DNA of 64,000 bases from assembly GCF_008329965.1 (NCBI RefSeq), contig NZ_CP036150.1, positions 868,001 to 932,000 on the forward strand. The letters are read 5' to 3'. This stretch comes from Oceanispirochaeta crateris. GTDB taxonomy: Bacteria > Spirochaetota > Spirochaetia > DSM-2461. Under the pieces are notes generated by a model that did not search any database, was not told where the DNA came from, and saw nothing but the letters and a program-made list of their open reading frames with translations. Both the position numbers and the translations under genes were made by a program. Shown piece by piece: positions 47,052 to 54,954 of this stretch. The first letter of the stretch is position 1. Each line of letters opens with the position of its first letter.

Positions 47052-47714
47052 TTAGAATATTTCCAGGTTCTTTGGATATCCTGAGTTTTTGTCTTCTTCA
47101 GATTTGATTTCTGCGGTTTCATCAATTTCTGATTCTGCTGGGTCTGTAGTATCCTCAAAAGAAGACTCTACCACTGCCGCTGATTCTTCAACGACAGGGG
47201 CTTCGTTCTGAGAATTTTCTGATTCAATTTCAAACTGTTCGGATTGATTGCCTGATTCATCACTATCAGCCTCTTCGCTGTCATTCTCATCATCTGAAAC
47301 TTCCTCTGACGCACTCGCATCATTGGAATCTTCTGATAAGCTGACTTCAATAGTTTCCTCTTCAGATTCTTCTTCTTGGGAAGATTCCTCTTCAAGAATC
47401 ACTTCGGGCTGTGCAATTTCAGTATCTTCACTAGCTGAAATAGCTTCAGAAGGTATCTCTTCATCAGCAGTCTCATCATCTCCGCTTTCATCATCCAGTT
47501 CGTCAAACTGGTTAAGCGCTCCAATAATCCCTTTTTCAATCACTTCATGCTCACTGGTCAGTGATGATTTCTGGCTTTCCAGCTCAGAGATTCTTTCTTC
47601 CAGAAGATTCAATTCCTCTTTCAGATCACTATTTTCTCTTTTCAGCTTTTTAATTAATTGAACTGCGTCGCTGACTTTTGTTTCCAGTAACTGAACTTGA
47701 TCGAATGTTATCAT
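47052..47714 (-). CDS. ZapB-like coiled-coil protein with long acidic tail
   Basis: The product has 220 residues. The first about 65 residues form a leucine-rich coiled coil (SDAVQLIKKLKRENSDLKEE) as in the division protein ZapB; the last about 140 are very acidic and rich in Glu, Ser and Asp. Coupling to zapA (3-base gap) supports a Z-ring role; the family call is inferred. AGGAG precedes the ATG. Confidence 0.7.
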   Translation of the reverse strand: MITFDQVQLLETKVSDAVQLIKKLKRENSDLKEELNLLEERISELESQKSSLTSEHEVIEKGIIGALNQFDELDDESGDDETADEEIPSEAISASEDTEIAQPEVILEEESSQEEESEEETIEVSLSEDSNDASASEEVSDDENDSEEADSDESGNQSEQFEIESENSQNEAPVVEESAAVVESSFEDTTDPAESEIDETAEIKSEEDKNSGYPKNLEIF

Positions 47715-47721
47715 TGAATTA

Positions 47722-48081
47722 TTACGCTCCTAAAGAAGTTTTAGCTTTTTCTACAAGTGCAGAAAATGCTTTGGGATCTTCGATTGCCATATTTGACAGA
47801 GATTTTCTATTGATCTCAATATTGGCAATGTTCAATCCATTGATAAATCTTGAATAACTGATCCCTTCTGCTCTACATGCTGCAGAGATTCTGGCAATCC
47901 AAAGCTGACGGAAATCCCGTTTCCGGACTTTTCTGTCTCTATAGGCATACTGTCCTGCTTTGGCTACAGCGTCTTTGGCAACCCGGTGTAGTTTACTCCG
48001 GCGTCCCCAATATCCTTTCGCTTCTTTAAGAATCTTTTTTCTATGATCCTTTCTTTTTGTACCGTGTACTGCTCTAGGCAT
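47722..48081 (-). CDS. rplT: 50S ribosomal protein L20
   Basis: The product has 119 residues, with [18 protein letters not shown] and the [17 protein letters not shown] segment diagnostic of L20. It ends the infC-rpmI-rplT operon; the ZapB-like gene follows after 7 bases. Confidence 0.97.
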   Translation of the reverse strand: MPRAVHGTKRKDHRKKILKEAKGYWGRRSKLHRVAKDAVAKAGQYAYRDRKVRKRDFRQLWIARISAACRAEGISYSRFINGLNIANIEINRKSLSNMAIEDPKAFSALVEKAKTSLGA

Positions 48082-48096
48082 TCTTCAATCCCTTCC

Positions 48097-48294
48097 TTAA
48101 CCGTAAGGCAATAAAATTTTCAGTCTTGGAATCTCAGTTTTACTGATCACATCAGGATGTCTGAGTTTCCTCTTTCTCTTGGCTGACTTTTTGGTCAGGA
48201 TGTGGCGGGTAGCCTGTTTCTTATACTTGGCTTTACCTGTGCCGGTCATCTTAAACCGTTTTGCAGCACTTCTACGTGTCTTCATCTTAGGCAT
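48097..48294 (-). CDS. rpmI: 50S ribosomal protein L35
   Basis: The product has 65 residues: [20 protein letters not shown] is canonical for L35. Between infC and rplT, as usual. Confidence 0.97.
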   Translation of the reverse strand: MPKMKTRRSAAKRFKMTGTGKAKYKKQATRHILTKKSAKRKRKLRHPDVISKTEIPRLKILLPYG

Positions 48295-48307
48295 ATGAAT
48301 CCCTCTA

Positions 48308-48832
48308 TTATTTTTTCTGTTTCGGGCTCAGCATCATAGACATGAACCTACCCTCCTGACGGGGAGGGCTGTCTATAACGAATGAACCTTCTTCCAGCAG
48401 TTCAATCAATTTATCTAGAACAACACGTCCTAATTCCGTATGAGCCATTTCTCGGCCACGGAAACGAATTGTTACTTTTACTTTATTTCCTTCACCAAGG
48501 AATTCCTGAACATGTTTTGTTTTGAATGCAAGATCATGTTTTTCAATCTTGGGCTGCATACGGACTTCTTTCAGCTTAACAAGTTTCTGCTTTTTCTTCT
48601 GTTCCCGGTTCTTTTTATCCAGGTCAAATTTATATTTTCCGTAATCCAGGATTTTACACACAGGGGGCTTTGATTGAGGAGCTACTTCTACCAGATCTGC
48701 ACCGACCTCTTTTGCCATTTCCAGAGCTTCTCTGGTGGACACAATGCCCTTCTGATTTCCCTCATTATCTATGAGTCTTACTTCTCTCACCCTAATCTGC
48801 TCATTAATCCTTAAATCTTTAACAGCCAACAT
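48308..48832 (-). CDS. infC: Translation initiation factor IF-3
   Basis: IF-3 checks the initiator codon. [19 protein letters not shown] and [18 protein letters not shown] are diagnostic. ATG at 48832 is only one base from the AAGGAGG site, so TTG at 48829 (four bases) is plausible; IF-3 genes often use unusual starts. Length is 174 or 173 residues. Confidence 0.95.
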   Translation of the reverse strand: MLAVKDLRINEQIRVREVRLIDNEGNQKGIVSTREALEMAKEVGADLVEVAPQSKPPVCKILDYGKYKFDLDKKNREQKKKQKLVKLKEVRMQPKIEKHDLAFKTKHVQEFLGEGNKVKVTIRFRGREMAHTELGRVVLDKLIELLEEGSFVIDSPPRQEGRFMSMMLSPKQKK

Positions 48833-49053
48833 TCCTCCTTGGAATTATTCTGATTTGAATAATACTCTTCCTTAACAAAATTAGTGAAAATATAACATGA
48901 TCGCCTTAGAAGAGTCAAAGGGCATAAATCTCACTAATCACGGGAATATAAAGGAATTAAGCAGTTGTGTCCAGACTGTATTCAAAGAGTTAAAAGATAG
49001 TTCTTGCAAGATTCTTGTGCAATCCTCTAATTCATGATAATAATAGCCCCAAT

Positions 49054-49692
49054 ATGGTACTTTTTTTAATAACATTAATGCCGCTTTTCTACTGGGCAGT
49101 TCAGTACATTTTCGATAATAGTAATGTGCGTTTCCCCGATAGGGTTCTTCCTTTCTTCTATGGCTTTCTCGCTGCCATACCCATTGTGCTTTTGCAATGG
49201 GCTCTGGATGTGTATTTTCCACTTCAATGGAATCCTCTAGGCATATTCATGTACTGTTTTTTCAATAAAGAAGGTTTTATCATCTATCCTTTGCTTCTTT
49301 TACTGTTCTTTACATTTAAGAAAAAATCTTACAATGGAATTCCACTAAGGGAACTCACAGCATGGTTCTGTGGTTATTATTTCATGTTTTCCCTGAGTGA
49401 ATCACTAATACTAGATGGAGCCATGACACCCTTTGGAGCGGTATTAAACCCCTTAATTAGACTCTTTACACTCATGATATTGTCAACTCTGCTTGTAAGA
49501 GCTTTGCATGAAGCGATATCAAAAAAGAAATATTTGTATACAAGTCTCTACTTTTTGGCTCCGGTGGTCCTCAACTTTCTACCCGTATTTCATTTGATCA
49601 ATAATTCAATCCTTTTCTATTTAATGTTTTTTCTCATTGGGATTCTTTCAGTAGTCCTTTATCTGCTGGAATCACGGGGAAAAATTTCTTGA
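49054..49692 (+). CDS. Polytopic membrane protein, unknown function
   Basis: The product has about 212 residues with six or seven hydrophobic helices (MVLFLITLMPLFYWAV, PFFYGFLAAIPIVLLQ, and so on). ATG at 49054 has no clear ribosome site; a TTG at 49015 would add 13 residues. No family recognised. The lipoprotein gene starts 7 bases after it. A 46-codon reading frame at 48897-49037 just upstream lacks a ribosome site and is not annotated. Confidence 0.65.
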   Translation: MVLFLITLMPLFYWAVQYIFDNSNVRFPDRVLPFFYGFLAAIPIVLLQWALDVYFPLQWNPLGIFMYCFFNKEGFIIYPLLLLLFFTFKKKSYNGIPLRELTAWFCGYYFMFSLSESLILDGAMTPFGAVLNPLIRLFTLMILSTLLVRALHEAISKKKYLYTSLYFLAPVVLNFLPVFHLINNSILFYLMFFLIGILSVVLYLLESRGKIS

Positions 49693-49699
49693 GCGTCTT

Positions 49700-50560
49700 T
49701 TGAGGGTGAACCGGGTCCGTTATTTACTAATTTTTCTGATCCTTGCTTCTACAATATCCTGTAAGCAGGAACGCATTCTTGTTTTATCAGATCCTGTTTT
49801 TGATCTGTTTGCCTCTGAGCAAATTTTTTTCTACCCTGTGAGGAAGTCAATATTTTTCCTCACTCAGGGATTTATACCAGAATTCCTTGAGTATTCATCC
49901 ACTGAAGAATATAAGGACTCCGTACAGGTTAAATTAGATAGTGGTCAATACGGCGGAATTGTTACCACCTATTTTAATTATCATAGTTTTTCTTTACCAG
50001 AAAATATGAAAGCCGTACTCATCGGAGGTTCTAAGGACATCCGCTATCCTGGATTTTCCCAGATTGTCAGTACTGATTTGGAGGCCCTGAGGCATCTGAG
50101 TTCTTATCTGCACAGTAAATGGCAAGAAGAGGGCTTGATTCCACTTGTTGTCCTATGGGAAGAGCCCGGCCTGAATGAGTTGACCAAAGAGGCACTTCTT
50201 TATTCCTGGAAAGAAGAAGAACGACATATTATGACTGACAACTGGATTAGCTTTAGTGCTTCAGACGGGGATCGTCAAAACAGACTGGAGGCGTTCTTTC
50301 AGAAATATGATCTGGATTCTCAGGAATATATTGTCTTTGGAGGAGCACCTCTCCTCTTTTCTGAGTTTTTTGATGCTCTCCCCAGGGATGAGCATCTATC
50401 TCTAATATTGACGATTCCGGACAATCCTGTACTTCCTGAGGGAACTAAGGGTATAATAAGTCCTGATTACAAAAACCTCATAAAAGAGAGTGTTCGGGCC
50501 TTGAAAATGGATTTTCAGGATGATATTCGAGAAATTGAAAATATCTTCATAAAGAAGTAA
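49700..50560 (+). CDS. Lipoprotein, periplasmic-binding-protein-like
   Basis: The product has 286 residues with a signal ending in ASTISC (lipobox). The mature part has alternating strand-helix segments (SDPVFDLFASEQIFFY, IPLVVLWEEPGLNELT) like periplasmic sugar-binding folds. It may be a sensory or solute-binding protein working with the upstream membrane protein. The start codon is uncertain (TTG at 49700 or GTG at 49706). Confidence 0.7.
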   Translation: MRVNRVRYLLIFLILASTISCKQERILVLSDPVFDLFASEQIFFYPVRKSIFFLTQGFIPEFLEYSSTEEYKDSVQVKLDSGQYGGIVTTYFNYHSFSLPENMKAVLIGGSKDIRYPGFSQIVSTDLEALRHLSSYLHSKWQEEGLIPLVVLWEEPGLNELTKEALLYSWKEEERHIMTDNWISFSASDGDRQNRLEAFFQKYDLDSQEYIVFGGAPLLFSEFFDALPRDEHLSLILTIPDNPVLPEGTKGIISPDYKNLIKESVRALKMDFQDDIREIENIFIKK

Positions 50561-50619
50561 ATGCTTATTTTATGGAGAATAATTTTATTCAACAAGGGGA
50601 ATAAAAACCAAAAAATGGT

Positions 50620-50648
50620 TTGACATGAAATCCCCTGAGAAATATAAT
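50620..50648 (+). promoter_or_regulatory. Consensus sigma-70 promoter for flaA1
   Basis: TTGACA (50620-50625) and TATAAT (50643-50648) with a 17-base spacer are an exact match to the housekeeping consensus. Transcription should start near 50655, 45 bases before the flaA ATG. Confidence 0.87.
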
Positions 50649-50699
50649 TCATTTGAATAAGAATAAATTGTTTCTTTGATAATTAATAAGGAGTTTAGA

Positions 50700-51494
50700 A
50701 TGAGACGTAGCTGCCTGTTGATTTCAGGCTTAATGGTGCTGTTGACTCTTAGTACAGGTTTCCTGTTCGCTGATGAGAAAACTCTCAAGCTGGAATCTAT
50801 TGTTGTTGAAAGTTTTGATGGTCCAGGTGTTTCTACGTATGCCGATGGGTCTGCTGTTAATTGGCAGGTGAGGGGAAGTAAATTCTCAACAGAGGATTTT
50901 CCTAAAATGACCTATGTAGCAAACGAATGGCCTGATGACCTTTTCGGACCCAATCCTGAAAATGCCGATGAGCTTCAGGTAATTGGTGTAAATACCAGAT
51001 TTGATAGAATGGGATATAATCAGGTTGAGATTATCCCCGGTGTTGGAGAAGGTGATAACTGGGTTGCAAAACCTTTGGACTTGCCCGGAAGAATTAAGAC
51101 CGTGGATCTTTGGGTCTGGGGTTCAAATTTCAAGTACAGCATTGAAATGCATTTTATCGACTATGAAGGATTGGCCTACAGATTAGATCTGATTCAGTCT
51201 GATTACAAAAGAAATCCTGGAAGTCTAAACTTTACCGGTTGGAAGAATATGTACACTGATATACCCAATTATATCAGACAGTCTGTTGTTTATAAGCCTG
51301 AGCATAAGGGCTTGAGAATGACTAAGATTGTTATTTATACACACCCTTCTGAAAAAGTAGACAATTTCTATGTTTATCTTGATAATCTTAAAGTCCTGAC
51401 TGACAGACATGAAAGCTTTTACGATGGTTTTGGTTTGACTGCACCCGATAGGATTGCCGAAATCTGGGGTGAAGAGAACGGTGGAGGAGAATAA
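50700..51494 (+). CDS. flaA: Flagellar filament outer-layer protein FlaA (FlaA1)
   Basis: FlaA coats the FlaB core of the periplasmic filament in spirochaetes. The product has 264 residues with an N-terminal signal peptide (SCLLISGLMVLLTLSTGFLFA). The mature part (NFYVYLDNLKVLTD, VNWQVRGSKF) matches FlaA. The start at 50700 follows AAGGAG. The second flaA starts 3 bases after its stop. Confidence 0.92.
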   Translation: MRRSCLLISGLMVLLTLSTGFLFADEKTLKLESIVVESFDGPGVSTYADGSAVNWQVRGSKFSTEDFPKMTYVANEWPDDLFGPNPENADELQVIGVNTRFDRMGYNQVEIIPGVGEGDNWVAKPLDLPGRIKTVDLWVWGSNFKYSIEMHFIDYEGLAYRLDLIQSDYKRNPGSLNFTGWKNMYTDIPNYIRQSVVYKPEHKGLRMTKIVIYTHPSEKVDNFYVYLDNLKVLTDRHESFYDGFGLTAPDRIAEIWGEENGGGE

Positions 51495-51497
51495 TCA

Positions 51498-52205
51498 ATG
51501 AAGAAAATTATACTACTAACACTTGTATTGACTGTTGCCTTTTCAGGGATTATTTTTGCCCAGAATGCGGGTGAGCCTAATGCTGCGGAGATTGGGGTAA
51601 GTTCTGCACAGCAGAAGCTGAAAGAAATCTCAATTTCTAAAATGGAAGATGCCGGTCTTTGGTATGGCATAATGCCTGCAGACGAAGGAATCATGCAGTT
51701 GAGACGCTTTGAAGCATCTCCTTTGGATAAAGAGCCTATTGAAGGTGAAGAAGAATCAGGTATCGTTGAAGCGGATGACTATGTTGTGGGTGCAAAGGTT
51801 TCCTTTTACAGAAGAAGTATGAGTACTTTTTCTATTCGCCCCATCAGACCTCTTCCTGTAGAAGGTATTGCAAAAACAATCTCAGTTTGGGTTGCCGGTA
51901 GAAATACAAACCATGTTCTTCAGCTTGAGATTTCTGACCATTTTGGTAATACAGCGTATATCAATATGGGAAAACTCAATTTTGTTGGTTGGAAAAAGAT
52001 TACCGTGTCTGTGCCTCCTTCTATCGTTCAGCGTGATTATCATTACTATAACAAAATGGGAATTACAGTTGAAGGTTTCAACATTCTTTGTGATCTAGAT
52101 GAGACCTATGGTAACTACTATATCTATCTGGATGACTTGAGAGCCGTTTCTGACTTGTTTGCAGAAGAAAGCAGGGATGAAGACGATCTCATAGATGCAT
52201 GGTGA
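51498..52205 (+). CDS. flaA: Flagellar filament outer-layer protein FlaA (FlaA2)
   Basis: The product has 235 residues with a signal peptide (LLTLVLTVAFSGIIFA) and a mature part similar to FlaA1 (YYIYLDDLRAVSD, KTISVWVAGRN). It is co-transcribed with flaA1 and followed by an intrinsic terminator. Confidence 0.92.
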   Translation: MKKIILLTLVLTVAFSGIIFAQNAGEPNAAEIGVSSAQQKLKEISISKMEDAGLWYGIMPADEGIMQLRRFEASPLDKEPIEGEEESGIVEADDYVVGAKVSFYRRSMSTFSIRPIRPLPVEGIAKTISVWVAGRNTNHVLQLEISDHFGNTAYINMGKLNFVGWKKITVSVPPSIVQRDYHYYNKMGITVEGFNILCDLDETYGNYYIYLDDLRAVSDLFAEESRDEDDLIDAW

Positions 52206-52229
52206 TTTAAACTCTTTTTAAGATAATCG

Positions 52230-52257
52230 GGGCTACCATTTCGGTAGCCCTTTTTTT
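52230..52257 (+). terminator. Intrinsic terminator after flaA2
   Basis: GGGCTACC and GGTAGCCC close a five-base loop, followed by seven T. The convergent tatD stop overlaps the T-run. Confidence 0.92.
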
Positions 52258-53047
52258 AGGACAATTTTAAAAAAGCCTTAAGATTCTTATCTACCCTAGG
52301 GATCAAATCATCCACATCTATATTCTTTTCAAGTGCAATGCATTCGTATGTATAAGCAATCAGACCGGGGTGGTTGTCCCGTCCTCTTTTGGGATGAGGA
52401 GCGAGGTAGGGTGCATCTGTTTCTACTAGAATTCTATCCAATGGAACTATCTTGAGAGAGTCTCTAATATCAGAAGCATTTTTAAAAGTGACATTCCCTG
52501 CATAGGATATATAAAATCCTTTTTCGAGTGCGACCTCTGCCAGCCTTTTGTTTCCTGGAAAGCAATGAAGTACCGCAGGTGTTTTAAAATCTCTTTCAAG
52601 AATCCAATGGATCATCTCATCTTCTGCATTTCGAATGTGAAAAATCAGAGGTTTTTCAGTTTCTTGGGAAATTTCATAGTGAGTATTGAGTAAAGCCTTT
52701 TGATCAGGGAGAGGAGAATATTCTCTAAAGAGATCCAATCCTGTTTCGCCTATGGCTTTCACAAGAGGATGATTGATCTGCTCCTTCAGAATCTCTATAA
52801 AATTATCAGGCCAGCTGTTTTTCGGGATATTGGGGTGGATACCGGCAGCAAAATAGAGTTGTTCATAATGATCAGCCCAGAATATACGTTCTGAGAAGTC
52901 ATCTAGCTGTACCCCGGCATCCAGGAGTATTCCAGCACCTGCATCCTTAAGCGTTCGAAATAGAAGTTCTATGTCCATCTCTCTCCGCTTCATTTCCATA
53001 ATGTGAAAATGACTGTCACTCATTCCCATTTTAAAATTATCTACCAT
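52256..53047 (-). CDS. tatD: TatD-family metal-dependent hydrolase (DNase)
   Basis: The product has 263 residues. DSHFHI at the N-terminus, GETGLDLF, HIRNAEDEM and ETDAPYLAPHPKRG are the TatD metal and active-site motifs. ATG at 53047 is preferred because GAGAGG lies nearby; a reading from 53077 would start inside the fba terminator. Confidence 0.93.
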   Translation of the reverse strand: MVDNFKMGMSDSHFHIMEMKRREMDIELLFRTLKDAGAGILLDAGVQLDDFSERIFWADHYEQLYFAAGIHPNIPKNSWPDNFIEILKEQINHPLVKAIGETGLDLFREYSPLPDQKALLNTHYEISQETEKPLIFHIRNAEDEMIHWILERDFKTPAVLHCFPGNKRLAEVALEKGFYISYAGNVTFKNASDIRDSLKIVPLDRILVETDAPYLAPHPKRGRDNHPGLIAYTYECIALEKNIDVDDLIPRVDKNLKAFLKLS

Positions 53048-53059
53048 TGTATTCCTCTC

Positions 53060-53089
53060 AAAAAAAAATCCCTGCATTGCTGCAGGGAT
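53060..53089 (-). terminator. Intrinsic terminator after fba
   Basis: ATCCCTGCA and TGCAGGGAT close a four-base loop, and the transcript ends in nine T (53060-53068). It is about 26 bases downstream of the fba stop. Confidence 0.92.
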
Positions 53090-53115
53090 TCGAATTACGA
53101 GAAAATTATCTCGGT

Positions 53116-54111
53116 TTACGCCTTTCCGGCAGATCCCAGAACATTTTCATTTTTACCCTTGTACATAACAACAAGTGCATCTCTGGCAGGACCAATATAC
53201 TTTCTAGGGTCAAATTCGCCAGGTTTTTCGGCTAATACTTTTCTAATAGCCGCTGTCATAACCAGTCGTCCATCAGAGTCTATGTTGATTTTACAAACAG
53301 CGGAAGCAGCAGCTTCTCTCAGCTGAGATTCAGGGATACCAACGGCATCATCCAGTTTTCCACCAAATTTGTTGATTGTATCAACTTCCGCCTGTGGGAC
53401 AGAGGAAGATCCATGAAGAACAATGGGGAATCCAGGGATTCTTTTTTCAATTTCTTTGAGGATGTCAAACCGGAGGGGAGGGGGTACAAGTACGCCTTCT
53501 GCATTTCTTTCACACTGGGAAGGTGTAAACTTGTTGGCACCGTGTGAGGTTCCGATAGAAATAGCCAGTGAGTCAACATTGGTTTTTTTGACGAAGTCTT
53601 CAACTTCGCTTGGTTTGGTATAGGTAGATTTTTCTGCAACAACATCATCTTCTACACCGGCAAGAACTCCCAGTTCTCCTTCCACTGTTACATCAAACTG
53701 ATGTGCATACTCTACTACTTTTTTTGTGAGTGCAACATTTTCTTCGTATGAGTGATGTGATCCATCGATCATAACTGAAGAAAATCCATTGTCTATACAG
53801 TCTTTACACAATTCAAAGGTATCACCATGGTCCAAGTGAAGGGCGATAGGTATTTCATATCCCAGTTCTTTTGCATATTCAACTGCTCCTCTTGCCATGT
53901 TTCGCAGAAGAGTAGCATTGGCATACTTCCGTGCACCGGAAGAAACCTGCAGAATAACAGGTGATTTTGTCTCTACACATGCCTGGATAATAGCCTGAAG
54001 CTGTTCCAGATTGTTGAAATTGTAAGCAGGAACGGCATATCCACCGTCTACAGCTTTTTTAAACATCTCTCTTGTATTTGCTAATCCAAGATCTTTATAG
54101 CTTGTCATCAT
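53116..54111 (-). CDS. fba: Class II fructose-1,6-bisphosphate aldolase
   Basis: The product has 331 residues. LHLDHGDTFELC (zinc-binding His), GELG near the middle and FPIVLHGSSSVP are family signatures; it splits fructose-1,6-bisphosphate in glycolysis using zinc. ATG at 54111 or the adjacent one at 54108 may be the start. It lies near flaA1-flaA2, an order I recall from Treponema. Confidence 0.94.
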   Translation of the reverse strand: MMTSYKDLGLANTREMFKKAVDGGYAVPAYNFNNLEQLQAIIQACVETKSPVILQVSSGARKYANATLLRNMARGAVEYAKELGYEIPIALHLDHGDTFELCKDCIDNGFSSVMIDGSHHSYEENVALTKKVVEYAHQFDVTVEGELGVLAGVEDDVVAEKSTYTKPSEVEDFVKKTNVDSLAISIGTSHGANKFTPSQCERNAEGVLVPPPLRFDILKEIEKRIPGFPIVLHGSSSVPQAEVDTINKFGGKLDDAVGIPESQLREAAASAVCKINIDSDGRLVMTAAIRKVLAEKPGEFDPRKYIGPARDALVVMYKGKNENVLGSAGKA

Positions 54112-54309
54112 TTACTCCTTATAAAAGTAACGCACATTTTGTATGTTTAAAATATAGGCATCCTCAAAAATACTGTCAAGGGAAGAGATCAATAAAACCT
54201 TACCGATTCAAAGAATGAGACTAATTAATTCATTTTTAAATACAGAGGTCAATTCTGTAAGAAAATGATTGACCAAGCTAGTTCAGACATGTAATATAGC
54301 CATGGTGTT

Positions 54310-54393
54310 GCCGGTGTGGTGGAATTGGTAGACACCCGAGACTTAAAATCTCGTGGGCGCAAGCCCGTACCGGTTCAAGTCCGGTCACCGGCA
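54310..54393 (+). tRNA. tRNA-Leu (anticodon UAA)
   Basis: The acceptor stem GCCGGTG/CACCGGC, a long variable arm (TGGGCGCAAGCCCG) and the anticodon loop CTTAAAA give anticodon TAA, decoding UUA. The CCA end is not encoded. Confidence 0.96.
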
Positions 54394-54403
54394 CAAACTT
54401 GAA

Positions 54404-54438
54404 AAGGCTGATTTGCGAATAGCAGATCAGCCTTTTTT
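54404..54438 (+). terminator. Intrinsic terminator after tRNA-Leu
   Basis: AGGCTGAT/ATCAGCCT arms with an inner TGC/GCA pair close a small loop, followed by seven T. Confidence 0.87.
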
Positions 54439-54728
54439 TATGTTCTCATTTACGACAAAAGTATTGGTAAAGGTTTTTAGTATTCAAAAATCTTCCATAT
54501 GAAATAGCCCTGCAGATTATGAAATCTTAGAAATCAGCACTATGTTTGCACATACTGCTGATAAATGAGACTTGACTGGTTGTGGATCAGGGATGTTTCC
54601 TAACACTTTTTGTCAAATCATCTTTGAATTTTTTGATCATGATTAATAATAGCGCACAAGGTTAATTGCGCTAAGCGCTACTATTTTTGAATAAGCCCAT
54701 GAGTAAGCTGGAAGGTATCCAAGCCCTT
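54439..54728. other. Intergenic region after tRNA-Leu
   Basis: I see no gene here. It is AT-rich and contains short palindromes around 54650-54690 (GCGCTAAGCGC). It marks the transition from the core to the RHS region. Confidence 0.5.
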
Positions 54729-54954
54729 TCCGTTGCCAGAGAGTCTACAATAAGTACGGCAACGGTACGGAAACCAACTATATCTATGATGAAAACCACT
54801 GCTGGCTAAGCAAAATCAAAACATCTCTAACACTTCCGGTGACTTCTACCAGATCACCTCGGCAGTAGGAAACTACGACTATCACAACGGCGGAGGAGTA
54901 GTAACCCGGGACAGTTCATATACGCCAACCTTTTCTTATGATAAAATAGAAAAC
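54729..54954 (+). pseudogene. Degraded 5' part of an RHS-repeat gene
   Basis: YD-repeat-like coding is readable in pieces: NYIYDENHCWLSKIK in one frame, then, after a shift near 54815-54830, NTSGDFYQITSAVGNYDY leading in frame into the gene at 54955. A frameshift and loss of the upstream part mean that most of the RHS protein is gone. Confidence 0.65.

Noticed and set aside
47248-47661. Serine-rich 137-codon plus-strand frame
   Set aside because: It is the antisense shadow of the acidic tail of the ZapB-like protein (GAA/GAT codons read as TTC/ATC/TCA).
48938-49222. 94-codon minus-strand frame upstream of the membrane protein
   Set aside because: No ribosome site, low-complexity composition, and it overlaps the better-supported plus-strand membrane protein gene.
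53003-53326. 107-codon plus-strand frame across the fba terminator
   Set aside because: It reads through the terminator hairpin and is antisense to tatD and fba.
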